Below are positions 1 to 9,271 of a stretch of 64,000 nt of DNA, piece by piece. Location of the stretch: contig CAVPDR010000002.1 in assembly GCA_963702705.1 (NCBI GenBank), positions 1,054,001-1,118,000 of the forward strand. Direction: 5' to 3'. Source of the stretch: VRUE01 sp963702705 (GTDB lineage Bacteria; Actinomycetota; Thermoleophilia; Solirubrobacterales; 70-9). The notes below the pieces were generated by a model. That model was not told the origin of the DNA, did not search any database, and saw only the letters and a program-made list of their open reading frames with translations. Numbering within the stretch: the first letter of the stretch is position 1; the number at the start of each line of letters is the position of its first letter. Position numbers and translations under genes: made by a program.

Positions 1-603
1 GGGCCTTGGTCGGGCCCGCCGCCAGCTCCGCGGCGAAGGCGCGCGCCCGCTCATCGAAGCCCTCGTCGTCGAAGACCCGGTTGACGACGTTCCAGCGCTC
101 CAGCTGCTCGGCGCCGAAGAGCTCGCCGGTCATCACGAACTCTCGGGCGCGACCGCTGCCGGCGCGCTCGGCGAGGCGCTGCGTGCCGCCCATCGACGGC
201 GTCAGGCCGACCACTTTCTCGACCAGGCCGAACTTGGCCGAGCGGGCGGCGAGGATCAGGTCGCAGCCGAGCGCCAACTCGAAGGCCGCGGTCAGGGTCA
301 GCGCGTGGGCGGCGAAGACGACCGGCAGCGGCAGCGCTTCGACCCGCTCGACCACGCCGATCAGCTCGATCCCAGAGCTCGCTCGCCCGCTCCGGCGTCA
401 GCCCGTCGAACTCGGCGACGTTGACGCCACCGGAGACGGCGCGGCCCTCGGCCCGGAACAGCAGCGCGCGCGGCGGGTCGGCCTCGACCGCCTCGATCGT
501 CGCCTGCAGCGCCTCGAACATCGCGCCGGTCGAAGAGGTTCAGCGGCGGGCTGTCGAGGGTGGCGACGGCCAGCCCCCGCTCGCGCTCCAGTCGAATCGA
601 CAT
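1..603 (-). CDS. Crotonase-family enoyl-CoA hydratase/isomerase, 3' end cut by window edge, two frameshifts
   Basis: The protein starts MSIRLERERGLAVATLDSPP at 603 and continues across three frames into a clear crotonase fold. It has a GGVNVAEF segment that fits the first oxyanion-hole strand, then a FELALGCDL helix region and a FGLVEKVVGLTPSMGGTQRL stretch. Family members hydrate or isomerise acyl-CoA thioesters in fatty-acid or amino-acid catabolism; the substrate cannot be told here. Frame breaks lie near 529 and near 385, and each is repaired by removing one base in a G-rich run, so sequencing insertions are likelier than a pseudogene. The helix before FELALGCDL reads ALTLTAAFE where relatives usually have a GGG-type glycine run, so the oxyanion hole may be unusual. 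The gene runs off the window at base 1. Confidence 0.75.
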
Positions 604-730
604 GGGCAGACCCTATGCCAGTCCGCGTGCCCTGAGGCGTTCTGGGGCCAAGCGGGACAAGGAAGAGGGGCCGGAAGGCTTCTGCCTTTCGGCGACCGAT
701 GACGCAGTAACGCGCCGGCACCAGGGCGCC

Positions 731-2178
731 TCAGGGCACGCGGTGGACCTCGAAGAAATTGGTCCCCAATTCCTGCTCCGGCAGGCCCGCGGTGATCGCG
801 ATCAGCTCGCCGGAGGCGGCGATGCCCTGTTCGCCCGCCAGCGCGGCGCTGTCCTGGAGCAGCGCCCGGATGTCGGTCTCCTGCTCGTGCAGCACGGCCC
901 TGACGCCGAAGAGCAGGTTGAGCCGGCGCACGGTCTCGATCCGCGGCGAGATCGCCAGCACCGGCACGTTGGGACGGTGGGCGGAGATCAGCCGCGCGGT
1001 GCGCCCGCTCGTCGTCGGCACGACCAGGGCCGCGAGGCCGAGGCGGTAGACCGCGCCGACCGCTCCCTGCGCGACCGAGTCGGCGACGTCCTGGGTCGCC
1101 TGGTCGGTGCGGCCGAAGAGCCACTCGCCGTAGGGCAGGTCGGGCTCGGTGGCACGGGCGATCTGGTCCATCACCCGCACCGCCTCGATCGGGTGCTGGC
1201 CGACCGCGGTCTCCTCGGAGAGCATCACTGCGTCGCTGCCGTCGTAGATCGCGTTGGCGACGTCGGTCACCTCGGCCCGCGTCGGCCGCCGCGCGATCAC
1301 CATCGAGGCCAGCATCTGGGTCGCCGTGATCGCCGGCTTGGAGCGGCGCCCGGCGGCGCGGATCAGGCGCTTCTGCACGACCGGCACCTGCGCCAGCGGC
1401 AGCTCGATCCCGAGGTCGCCGCGGGCGACCATGATCCCGCCGGTCGCCGCGGCGACGATCTCCTCGGCGTTCTCGGCCGCCGCCTGCTTCTCGATCTTGG
1501 CGATCAGCGGGATGTCGGAGCCGAGCGCGCGCAGCCGCTCGCTCACCGGCTCTAGGTCGGCGGCGGTGGAGACGAAGGAGACGGCAAGCAGGTCGACGCC
1601 TTGCTCGACCGCGAACTCGACCCAGCCGAGGTCGCCGGCGGTCGCCGCCGGGGTGACTGATGCCGGGCACGTTCATCCCCTTGTGCGAAGAGAGGGTGCC
1701 GCCGACCTCGACCTCGCAGTCGATGCCGCCGTCTTCGGGCCCGCGCACGCGCAGGCGGATCGAGCCGTCGGCGAGGTAGACGGGTTCGTCCTCGCGCAGC
1801 GAGGTGACGCCCGGCCAGGTGACCGGGATCGTCTCGCGGTCGCCCTCGACCTCCTGCGGCGTCAGCTTCACGTGCATGCCGGTCTCCGAGCTCGGCGACG
1901 TCGCCGCGCAGCTCGCCGATCCGCAGCTTCGGCCCGGGCAGATCGCCGAGCACCGCGACCTCGCGCCCGGCCCGCTCGGCGGCGGCGCGGATCGCCTCGA
2001 CCGTGCGCGCGTGGCGGTCGCGGTCGGCGTGGGAGAAGTTGAGGCGCAGGACGTCGGCGCCGGCCTCGATCAGGCGCGTCAGCGTCTCGGCGTCCCAGCT
2101 CGCCGGCCCGACCGTCGCGATGATCTTCGTCCGCCTGCCGCCTGCATATTCATGACTGTAGAGCGTGACGCAGCGCAC
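731..2178 (-). CDS. pyk: Pyruvate kinase, two frameshifts
   Basis: Pyruvate kinase makes pyruvate and ATP from phosphoenolpyruvate and ADP in the cytoplasm. The N-terminus reads RRTKIIATVGPAS, followed by VLRLNFSH and LGDLPGPKLRIGEL. The middle carries LIAKIEKQ and the family signature around GGIMVARGDLGIELPL with KRLIRA next to it, then TQMLASM and GSDAVMLSEETA. The C-terminal domain ends in TNFFEVHRVP. Three frames are needed, with one extra base near 1886 and one near 1661. Removing both gives about 481 residues, normal for the family. The start is taken as GTG at 2178; upstream ATG codons are out of frame. It is divergent from the P450 gene, 45 bases away. As a glycolytic enzyme it is unlikely to be a true pseudogene. 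Confidence 0.88.
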
Positions 2179-2223
2179 CCGGCGATGCCGACGTCGAACA
2201 CTGATCTGTGTGACAATGGCACG

Positions 2224-3652
2224 GTGAGCACCGTCGCCGAGCGTCCCGCCAGCGCCGAGGAGCCAGCCTTCCCGCACCTCGTCGGCGAGGCGCCTCCCTC
2301 CCCCGCCGGCCCGATCGAGCTGGCCGAGGCTCGCCGGCCTCGCCAAGCCGCCGGTCGTGCCGCTGCCGCGCACCGCCCAGATGCTGCGCTTCAACCAGCG
2401 CCAGATCGAGTACGTCTTCGGCGCCCGCCGGCGCATCGGCGAGGTCTTCCGCATGCGGACCGCGATGCCGGGCGGGCCCGTCGTCACCAGCCATCCCGAC
2501 CACGTCCGCTCGCTCTTCACCGCCAAGCCCGAGCTGGCGCCCTCGCTGACCGGCGAGTCGCCGCTGCGGCCGATCCTCGGCACCGGCTCGGTGCTCACCT
2601 CGCTCGGCGAGCGCCACATGCGCCAGCGCAAGCTGCTGCTGCCGCCCTTCCACGGCGAGGCGATCGAGCGCTACACGGAGATGATCACCGCGGCGACCGA
2701 ACGCGAGATCGACCGCTGGCCGCTGAACCGGCCCTTCGCGCTCGCGCCGCGGATGCAGGCGATCACCCTCGACGTGATCATGGCCGGGATCTTCGGCATC
2801 GAGGGCAGGCCCGAGCGCGGCACCCCCGAGCACCGGATGCGCTCGACCGTCAAGCACCTCGTCAACGCCTCCACCTCGCCCTTCGGCCAGGCCGGCGAAC
2901 TGCTCAACATCGGCCGCGAAGAGGCCTTCGGCGTGATCAAGCTCGGCGTCGCCCTGCTCGACCGCCCGACCTACGCGGTGATCCGGGCCCGCCGCGCCGA
3001 CGAGCACCTGGCGGAGCGCCGCGACATCCTCTCGCTGCTGCTGCAGGCGCGGGCCGAGGACGGCGAGGCGATGGACGACAAAGAAGTCCGCGACGAGCTG
3101 CTGACCCTGGTCCTCGCCGGCCACGAGACGACGGCGAACTCGCTCGCCTGGGCCTGGGAGCGGCTGGTCCGCAACCCCGAAGCCCACGAGGCGCTGCGCG
3201 AGGCGACCCGCACCGGCGACAACGCCGAGGAGCAGGTCGAGGCGACGATCGTCGAGAGCATGCGCTCGCGTCCGGTCGTGCCGTTCATCGGCCGGCGGGT
3301 GACGGTGCCCTGGCGCTTCGGCCCCTACGGGATCTCCGCCGACACCCCGGTCGGGATGAGCATCCTCCTCGTCCACCACCGCGAGGACCTCTACCCCGAG
3401 CCCTTCGAGTTCCGCCCCGAGCGCTGGCTCGGTCGCAAACCGGGCACCTACGAGTGGATCCCCTTCGGCGGCGGCATCCGCCGCTGCCTCGGCGCCGCCC
3501 TGGCGATGGCCGAGATGCGGGTCGTGCTCGAGGCGACGGCCCGCCGCCTCGACCTCGAGGCCGCCGAGCCCGAGCCCGAGCGCGCCCTGCACCGCAACGT
3601 GACGATGATCCCCGCCCGCGGCGGGCGCGTCGTTCTGCGCTCGCGGCGTTAG
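2224..3652 (+). CDS. Cytochrome P450 monooxygenase, one frameshift near the 5' end
   Basis: A soluble bacterial P450 that would use a ferredoxin and reductase to hydroxylate or epoxidise a small hydrophobic substrate. Counting from the GTG at 2357, it has the I-helix oxygen-binding motif LAGHETTANS near residue 252, the ExxR motif as ESMR near 299, and the haem loop FGGGIRRCLGAA near 370 with the axial cysteine. The stretch before 2357, starting with GTG at 2224 (MSTVAERPASAEEP), is in another frame. It joins the body around 2338 if one base is removed, giving the expected proline-rich lead into PLPRTAQMLRF. If that join is wrong, the gene starts at 2357 and lacks about 40 residues. No reductase is adjacent; the ferredoxin at 21963 is a possible partner. 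The substrate is unknown. Confidence 0.88.
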
Positions 3653-3703
3653 GATGCTCCGCAAATCCTGAGTGAACCCAACTCACAGCGGGAGGAGCGA
3701 GGC

Positions 3704-4621
3704 ATGAGCCCAGTCAAAGTCCCCAAACGTCGCACCTGCGCCCACATGGTGGTGCACGAGCTGCTGGCCGAAACGCACCCCGAATACCGCAAGCGGCGGC
3801 TCGATGCCGAGGAGGAAACGCGCACCAGCATCGACAGCGGCCGGGCCATGCGCGTCGCCGAAAAACTGATCACGATTCCGGTCGTCGTCCACATCGTCCA
3901 TGCCACGGCCGAGGAGAACATCTCCGACGCCCAGGTGAAAAGCCAGATTGCCGCGCTGAATCGTGACTACAGGCTGAAAAACGCCGACAAATCAAAAATC
4001 CCGGCGGCCTGGAAAGGCCTCGCGACCGACGCCAAGATCCAGTTCGCCCTGGCGACCAAAGACCCGGCAGGCAAAAGGACCACCGGGATCACCAGGACAG
4101 CCACGAAAGTCACGTCGTGGGGTGTGCACGACGAGGTCAAGTCGAGCAAAACCGGCGGCGCCGACGCCTGGCCCGCCGATCGCTACCTCAACTTCTGGGT
4201 CTGCAACCTCGGCGAAGGCCTGCTCGGCTACGCCCAGTTCCCGGGAGGGCCGGCGAAGACGGACGGGGTCGTGATCCTCTTCCGCGCCTTCGGCACCACC
4301 GGGGCGGTGAAAGCGCCGTTCGACAAAGGCCGTACGGCCACTCACGAGGTCGGCCACTTCCTCGGCCTTCGACACATCTGGGGCGACATGAACGACTGCA
4401 GCGGCAACGACTTCGTTGCCGATACGCCGCGGGCCCAGGCGGCAAACTTCGGCAAGCCGAAATTCCCGCACATCACCTGCAACAACGGCCCCAACGGTGA
4501 CATGTTCATGAACTACATGGACTACGTCGACGACGCGGCGATGGTCATGTTCAGCGCCGGCCAGGTGGCACGGATGAACGCGACCCTTGCCGGACCGAGG
4601 AAGAAACTCGCCGGCCTCTGA
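3704..4621 (+). CDS. Zinc metalloprotease, M43 (pappalysin/ulilysin) type
   Basis: The 305-residue protein carries the extended zinc motif HEVGHFLGLRH near residues 214-224, which supplies three histidine ligands and the catalytic glutamate. NYMDY about 50 residues later is the Met-turn, so it is a metzincin, and the length and spacing fit M43 ulilysin-like proteases. A strand IPVVVHIVHATAEENIS typical of this family lies near residue 65. The ATG at 3704 follows a strong GGGAGGAG ribosome site. There is no obvious hydrophobic signal peptide; the N-terminus is charged and cysteine-containing (KRRTCAHMVVHELL). The protein may be exported by another route or be cytoplasmic. Cysteines in the C-terminal half (NDCSGND, ITCNNG) could form a disulfide as in ulilysin. 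Confidence 0.88.
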   Translation: MSPVKVPKRRTCAHMVVHELLAETHPEYRKRRLDAEEETRTSIDSGRAMRVAEKLITIPVVVHIVHATAEENISDAQVKSQIAALNRDYRLKNADKSKIPAAWKGLATDAKIQFALATKDPAGKRTTGITRTATKVTSWGVHDEVKSSKTGGADAWPADRYLNFWVCNLGEGLLGYAQFPGGPAKTDGVVILFRAFGTTGAVKAPFDKGRTATHEVGHFLGLRHIWGDMNDCSGNDFVADTPRAQAANFGKPKFPHITCNNGPNGDMFMNYMDYVDDAAMVMFSAGQVARMNATLAGPRKKLAGL

Positions 4622-4633
4622 GATCATCCCCGG

Positions 4634-4952
4634 GTGGCAACGCCCGATGAGGAAGCGCTGCAGGGACGCTGGGTCCACTCGCACGAGGAGGACAGCGGCG
4701 AGGAGATGGTGTTCCGGCCGGCGTCCCACCAACTGCCACCCTCGCGGGGCCGGATCTCGCTTCGAGCTCGGGCCCGACGGCAGCTATGCCGAACGGGCGC
4801 CGGGACCCGTTGACGCGCCGGTCGAGTCGAACGGACGCTGGTCGCTGGACGCCGGCCGCCTGGTGCTCGTCGCCGAGGGCGAGCGGCCGGGGCACGAGTG
4901 GCAGGTTACGGCCAGCGAACCCGATCGCCTCGTGGTCCGCCGGGTGCCCTGA
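4634..4952 (+). CDS. Small hypothetical protein, one frameshift
   Basis: A GTG at 4634, 13 bases after the metalloprotease stop, opens a frame reading MATPDEEALQGRWVHSHEED. A second frame then reads FELGPDGSYAERAPGP through to DRLVVRRVP at 4952. One extra base around 4746-4762 would join them into a protein of about 105 residues. The pattern of a short GRW opening, a DGSY strand, a GRWSLDAGRL strand and a final LVVRRV strand resembles small beta-barrel lipocalin-like or META-like proteins. No family can be named with confidence. The closeness to the protease gene suggests co-transcription. Confidence 0.5.
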
Positions 4953-4980
4953 GCCGAGGCGCTCAGGACCGAGCCAAAGC

Positions 4981-5068
4981 GGAGAGGGAGGGATTCGAAC
5001 CCTCGAGAGAGCTTGCGCCCCCTACTCGCTTAGCAGGCGAGTGCCTTCAGCCACTCGGCCACCTCTCC
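4981..5068 (-). tRNA. tRNA-Ser(GCU)
   Basis: Read on the minus strand from 5068, the sequence folds as a type II tRNA. A 7-bp acceptor stem (GGAGAGG with CCTCTCC), a D arm, an anticodon stem closing a CTGCTAA loop with anticodon GCT, a long variable arm and a GGTTCGAATCC T arm are all present. The long variable arm and the GCT anticodon identify serine. No CCA is encoded. Confidence 0.97.
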
Positions 5069-5126
5069 GGGCATCCGGCTCGATTGTAGGAAGTCACGGG
5101 GAGTCGGCGCGGTTAGTCTCGTGGTC

Positions 5127-6330
5127 GTGTCCGAGCCGCTCCCACGCGCAACTCGAGCAGATCTTCGAGGAGGTCGAGGCGCCGTTTGCCTTCGTCGACC
5201 TCGACGCGATGTGGTCCAACGCGGAGGCGATGCTGGGGCGGGCGGGCGCGAAGCCGATCCGGGTGGCGAGCAAGTCGCTGCGCTGCCGGGCCCTGCTCGA
5301 GCGGATTCTCAGCCGCGACGAGCGCTTCGCCGGGCTGATGACCTTCACCCTGCCGGAGACGCTCTGGCTCGCCGAGGGCGGCTTCGAGAACCTGTTGCTC
5401 GCCTACCCGACCGCCGACACCGGCGCGCTCGAGGAGCTGGCGCTGCGCTCGGTCGCCAACCCGGAGGGCGCGCCGATCGTGATGGTCGACTGCGCCGAGC
5501 ACCTCGACGCGATCGAGTCGGTGCTGGGCGCCGGTGCGGCGCCGGTGCGGGTCTGCATCGACCTCGACGCGAGCTGGTGGGCGCTGGGCGGGCGGATCAA
5601 GGTCGGGCCGAAGCGCTCGCCCGTGCACACGGTCGAGCAGGCCGTCGCCCTGGCGCGCGAGATCGAGCGACGACCGCAGGTCGAGCTGGCGGCGCTGATG
5701 TCCTACGAGGGCCAGATCGCCGGGGTCGGCGACCAACCGCCGGGACGGCGCCTGCGCGGCGCGGCGATCCGCGCGATGCAGAAGCGCTCGGCGGCCGAGC
5801 TCGCCGAGCGGCGCGGCGCGGTCGTCACCGCGATCCGCGAGTTCGCCGAGCTGCCGATCGTCAACGGCGGCGGCACCGGCAGCCTCGAGCTGACCGGCGC
5901 CGAGGACGCCGTCACCGAGATCGCCGCCGGCTCGGGCTTCTACGCCCCCACCCTCTTCGACCACTACAGCCGCTTCACCCTCACCCCGGCCGCCGGCTTC
6001 GCCCTGCCGATCGTGCGCAAGCCGGCCGCCGGCGTCGCCACCGCGCTCGGCGGCGGCTACCTCGCCTCGGGCAGCGGCGACCCGGCCCGTCTGCCGTCCC
6101 CCTGGCTGCCCCCCGGCTTGCGGCTCGACGCCGAGGAGGGCGCCGGCGAGGTGCAGACGCCGCTCAGCGGCGACGCCGCCCGCGAGCTGCGGATCGGCGA
6201 CCGCGTCTACATGCGCCACGCCAAGGCGGGCGAGCTCTGCGAGCGCTTCGACGTCCTCCACCTGATCGAGGGCGAGGAGATCGTCGACGTCGTCCCCACC
6301 TACCGCGGCGAGGGCCAGACGTTCTTGTAG
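5127..6330 (+). CDS. PLP-dependent alanine-racemase-fold enzyme (D-threonine aldolase/D-serine dehydratase-like), possible frameshift at the 5' end
   Basis: About 400 residues. The N-terminal domain opens APFAFVDLDAMWSNAEAML and contains RVASKSLRCRALL. This is the alanine-racemase-like barrel pattern, in which the lysine after VAS binds pyridoxal phosphate. It continues through CIDLDASWW and SYEGQIAGVG to the phosphate-binding loop IVNGGGTGSLE. The C-terminal part (IGDRVYMRHAKAGELCERF) matches the metal-binding domain of D-threonine aldolase/D-serine dehydratase relatives. The substrate cannot be decided. No start codon lies in frame just before LEQIFEEVE. GTG at 5127 (MSEPLP) becomes usable if one base near 5145 is extra, so the exact start is uncertain. 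The stop codon directly abuts hairpin repeat copy 1. Confidence 0.78.
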
Positions 6331-6380
6331 GCCGACGGGCCTCAAAATACGCCTATATGTCTCCTTTGAGGCCCGTCGGC
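6331..6380. terminator. Palindromic repeat, copy 1, bidirectional terminator position
   Basis: Perfect 16-bp arms at 6331-6346 and 6365-6380 (GCCGACGGGCCTCAAA and its complement) enclose an 18-base loop. It starts right after the stop codon of the racemase-like gene and ends ten bases before the stop of the convergent oxidase gene. It is one of four related palindromes in this window (others near 26625, 27581 and 29901) and has no U-tract. Confidence 0.8.
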
Positions 6381-6390
6381 GGGCGGCGGT

Positions 6391-7719
6391 TCAGGGGCCG
6401 AGGACGCGCTCGGCGTACTCGTTGGTGAAGACGCGGCCCGGGTCGAGCTCGTCGCGGGCCGCCTGGAAGTCGGCCCAGCGCGGGTAGCGCTCGGCCAGCG
6501 TCGCCGCGGTCTGGAAGTGGCGCTTGCCCCAGTGGGGGCGGCCGCCGTACTCGTTCATGATCGCCTCGACCGCCTCGAAGTAGGGGCGCCACTCCATGCC
6601 GCGGTACTGGTGGACGGCGATGTAGGCGGTGTCGCGCTCGTGCGAGGGGCTGAGCAGGGCGTCATCGGCGGCGGTCACCCGCATCTCGATCGGGAAGAAG
6701 ACCGGGTAGCGGTTCGAGCGCACCCACTCGATCACCCGCCGCGCCGCCTCGGGACCGTGCTCGCGCGGCACGCCGTACTCCATCTCGGTGAAGCGGACGC
6801 GGCGCTCGTTGGCGAAGATCCGGTCGCTGCGATCGGTCGACTTGCTGCCCGAGGCGAGCCAGGCGGCGAAGCGCGAGAGCGAGGGGATCCCGCGCGGGAA
6901 GGGCTTGCCGGCGGCCGAGATCGCCTCCAGCGCCCAGTTCTCGAGCACGACGTCGTTGAGGAAGGCGGCGGCCCGGCCGCGCGGGCGCGGCGGCCCCTCG
7001 GTTCGGTTGCGCTCCAGCACCAGGGCCGAGTCGGCGTAGGGGAAGGTGAACAGCTCGAAGTGATCGTTTGCGTCGGCGCGCCGTGGAAGGTGTCGAAGAC
7101 CTCCTCGCGCGGACAAGGAGTGTCGACGCGGTGGAGGGTGAAGGCCGGCACGCAGCGCAGGGTCACCGCCGTAGATCGCGCCGAGGGCGCCGATCCCGAC
7201 CCGCGCGGCCCGCAGCAGGTCGGGGTCGCCGTCGGCGCTCAGCTCGCGCACCGAGCCGTCGCCGAGGACCAGCTCCATCGCCTCGACCTGGGAGGAGATG
7301 TTGCGCAGCTTCGCCCCGGTGCCGTGGGTGCCGGTCGAGATCGCGCCGGCGACCGTCTGCCGATCGATGTCGCCGAGGTTCTCCATCGCCAAGCCGAGCC
7401 GGTGCAGCTCCTCGTTCAGATCGGCGAGGACCGTCCCGCCCCCGACCTTGACCAGGCCCGAGGAGCGATCGGCGTCGATCACGCCGCTGAGCGCGCCGGC
7501 GTCGATCATCGTGCCGTCGGTCATCGCCGCCTCGGTGAAGGAGTGGCCGCTGCCGGCGACGCTGACCTTGCGCCCGGCCGCCGCAGCCGCGCCGATCGCC
7601 TCGGCCAACTCCTCGCGGTCGCGTGGGCGCAGCCGCTCGACCGGCGCGCAGGCCTGGTCCCCGGCCCAGTTGCGCCAGGTCCGCCGCGACTCCCCCTGCT
7701 CTAAACCGCTGGAAGACAT
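6391..7719 (-). CDS. FAD-linked sugar-lactone oxidase (L-gulonolactone/D-arabinono-1,4-lactone oxidase type), internal frameshifts
   Basis: The N-terminus (TWRNWAGDQACAPVERLRPR) leads into an FAD-binding PCMH/VAO domain with VSVAGSGHSFTEAAMTDG, ALSGVIDADRSSGLVKVGGG and AGAISTGTHGTG. The C-terminal ALO domain contains PIEMRVTAADDALLSP, YGGRPHWGKRHF (the HWGK hallmark of aldonolactone oxidases) and DPGRVFTNEYAERVLGP. The enzyme oxidises an aldono-1,4-lactone to an ascorbate-like product, passing electrons to O2 or another acceptor. The frame is lost near 7160 and regained near 7075. The lost part is intact in the neighbouring frame (AVTLRCVPAFTLHRVDTP), so one plus two extra bases explain it. 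About 442 residues, usual for the family. Confidence 0.88.
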   Translation of the reverse strand: MSSSGLEQGESRRTWRNWAGDQACAPVERLRPRDREELAEAIGAAAAAGRKVSVAGSGHSFTEAAMTDGTMIDAGALSGVIDADRSSGLVKVGGGTVLADLNEELHRLGLAMENLGDIDRQTVAGAISTGTHGTGAKLRNISSQVEAMELVLGDGSVRELSADGDPDLLRAARVGIGALGAIYGGDPALRAGLHPPPRRHSLSARGGLRHLPRRADANDHFELFTFPYADSALVLERNRTEGPPRPRGRAAAFLNDVVLENWALEAISAAGKPFPRGIPSLSRFAAWLASGSKSTDRSDRIFANERRVRFTEMEYGVPREHGPEAARRVIEWVRSNRYPVFFPIEMRVTAADDALLSPSHERDTAYIAVHQYRGMEWRPYFEAVEAIMNEYGGRPHWGKRHFQTAATLAERYPRWADFQAARDELDPGRVFTNEYAERVLGP

Positions 7720-7740
7720 TCAGAGCGGAGCCTAGCCCGC

Positions 7741-8913
7741 TCAGCCTTCGACGGGACGCACAGCCGGCGGCGCGAGAGCATGAAACGCGTAGAAGACGGT
7801 GCCCAGCAGCAGGAAGATGATCGCCACGCTCGGCGCCGCGTTGCCGGCGATGCTGGCGACGCCGCCGCCGACAAGCCCGCCGAACACCTGGCCCGCCGCC
7901 CAGGCCATGTTGGAGAGGCCGGCGGCGAAACCCTGGTGCAGGCGGCTCGACTCGGCCACCTCGGAGAGCATGGTCAGCGCGGGCGTGAAGCAGATCCCTC
8001 CCCCCAGCGAGGTGAGGATCAGGCCGGTCATCACCACGCCCAGCGACTGCCCGATCGCCACCGCGCCCATCGCCACCGCGCAGATGCTGAGACCGACCAT
8101 GAAGGGGACGCGCCGCCCGGCCCGGTCGGAGTAGCGACCGGCTATCGGGGCCAGCACCGCCTCCAGCGCGGCGCCGACGATGAAGCCGCCGGCGATCAGC
8201 GCGTGGCCGCCGCCGAGGCCGTCGATCTGCAGCGGCACCAGCACCTCGACCGCGCCGAACATCACCGAGGGGATCGCGACGAAGGCGGTTGCGAGCACGA
8301 TCGGCCGGCTGAAGATCGTCTCGGCGACCTCGCGTAGGTGCTGGCGTTCGGGCGCCTCGGCCTCCGGCAGGCGCGAAGCGACGAGGGCGAGCACGATCGC
8401 CACCCCGAGCACGGCGCTGAAGACCTTTTCGGTGCCGACTTCGGCCGCCAGCGCGCCCAGCGCCGGTCCGAACAGGGCCCCGGCGACGGCGGTGCCCAGA
8501 GCGGTGCCGATCACCGAACCGCGGTGCTCGGGCGGCGCCGTGGTGACCAGCCAGGTGAGGGCGCCGGACCAGATCAGCGCCCCCGCCGCCCCCTGGGTGA
8601 AGCGGGCGGCGTCGAGTAGGAGGAACTGGTGGGCGAATCCGAAGGCGACGCTGGCGACCCCAAGCAGCAACAGGCCCCCGATCACGGTTCGGCGCGGCCC
8701 CGCGTGAGCGGCGAACAGGCCGGCGGGAAGGGAGAAGAGGAGCGTGCCGGCGGCGTAGGAGGCAGAGAGAACGCCGGCCTGCGCCTTGCTCAACCCCAGT
8801 TCCCTGACATAGTCGGGCAGCAGCGGCGCAATCGCCGAGAAAAAGACGACGTCGAAGAAGACCATCGTCGATGCGAGTAGAAGCAATCGACGCATTGCAG
8901 ACAATACAATCAT
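7741..8913 (-). CDS. Major facilitator superfamily exporter
   Basis: The 390-residue protein has about twelve hydrophobic segments and no large soluble domain, as in MFS drug-exporter-like proteins. The first helix follows MRRLLLLASTMVFFDVVFF. The loop between helices 2 and 3 carries AAHAGPRRTVIGG, an MFS motif-A variant, and its mirror in the second half reads GRYSDRAGRRVPFMVG. It would move a small solute by proton antiport across the cytoplasmic membrane; the substrate is unknown. ATG codons at 8913 and about six codons later are both possible starts. It lies 22 bases downstream of the oxidase start on the same strand, so it is probably transcribed first in a two-gene unit. Confidence 0.87.
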   Translation of the reverse strand: MIVLSAMRRLLLLASTMVFFDVVFFSAIAPLLPDYVRELGLSKAQAGVLSASYAAGTLLFSLPAGLFAAHAGPRRTVIGGLLLLGVASVAFGFAHQFLLLDAARFTQGAAGALIWSGALTWLVTTAPPEHRGSVIGTALGTAVAGALFGPALGALAAEVGTEKVFSAVLGVAIVLALVASRLPEAEAPERQHLREVAETIFSRPIVLATAFVAIPSVMFGAVEVLVPLQIDGLGGGHALIAGGFIVGAALEAVLAPIAGRYSDRAGRRVPFMVGLSICAVAMGAVAIGQSLGVVMTGLILTSLGGGICFTPALTMLSEVAESSRLHQGFAAGLSNMAWAAGQVFGGLVGGGVASIAGNAAPSVAIIFLLLGTVFYAFHALAPPAVRPVEG

Positions 8914-8971
8914 CTTGAGCGATCGCAGTCCTCGGCCGCGGCGTCTAGCATCGAGGCCGCGCTTACTCCCC

Positions 8972-9060
8972 GGAGGGGTGGCAGAGCGGTTGAATGCACC
9001 GGTCTTGAAAACCGGCAGACATCGAAAGGTGTCTCGAGGGTTCGAATCCCTCCCCCTCCG
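8972..9060 (+). tRNA. tRNA-Ser(UGA), island insertion site
   Basis: A type II tRNA with acceptor stem GGAGGGG/CCCCTCC, an anticodon loop CTTGAAA (anticodon TGA), a variable arm closed by a GAAA loop, and the T arm GGTTCGAATCC. The discriminator base is G and no CCA is encoded. Its 3' half plus about 30 downstream bases is duplicated at 12158-12244 and more weakly at 12758-12798, marking it as the attachment site for the inserted DNA that follows. Confidence 0.97.
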
Positions 9061-9090
9061 CTTATAGCGCTAAATCTGGCTTGCTAGAGC
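9002..9090 (+). repeat. Left attachment-site repeat (3' half of tRNA-Ser(UGA) plus flank)
   Basis: The stretch from the anticodon arm of tRNA-Ser(UGA) to about 30 bases past the tRNA end (CTTATAGCGCTAAATCTGGC and onward) matches 12158-12244 with roughly ten differences. This is the left boundary repeat of the island. Confidence 0.85.
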
Positions 9091-9123
9091 GGTTTACAGA
9101 GCCTCATCCGGCCTGACCTGACT

Positions 9124-9183
9124 CCGGTTGCTCCCGGTTGCTCCCGGTTGTTTCTGTGGCACGGCTGTGGCATGACTGTGGCA
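9124..9183. repeat. Two sets of short tandem repeats at the island's left end
   Basis: Three copies of CCGGTTG spaced ten bases apart (9124-9150) are followed by three copies of CTGTGGCA beginning at 9154, 9165 and 9176. The second set has an exact 11-base period, close to one helical turn. A related TGTGGCATGA occurs at about 12100 at the other end of the island. Such phased repeats fit recombinase arm-type binding sites; alternatively they are the decayed 3' end of an integrase gene. Confidence 0.55.
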
Positions 9184-9271
9184 CGGAGACCTATGCCAAC
9201 GGCTCATGTTTGAGCCGATTTTGCGAGGCGAGTGCGGCTCGCCAGAACGCCACGCCCCTGGCCAGCGCCGT

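Noticed and set aside
4898..5089. Short open frame over tRNA-Ser(GCU)
   Set aside because: It reads through the tRNA gene and is a composition artefact.
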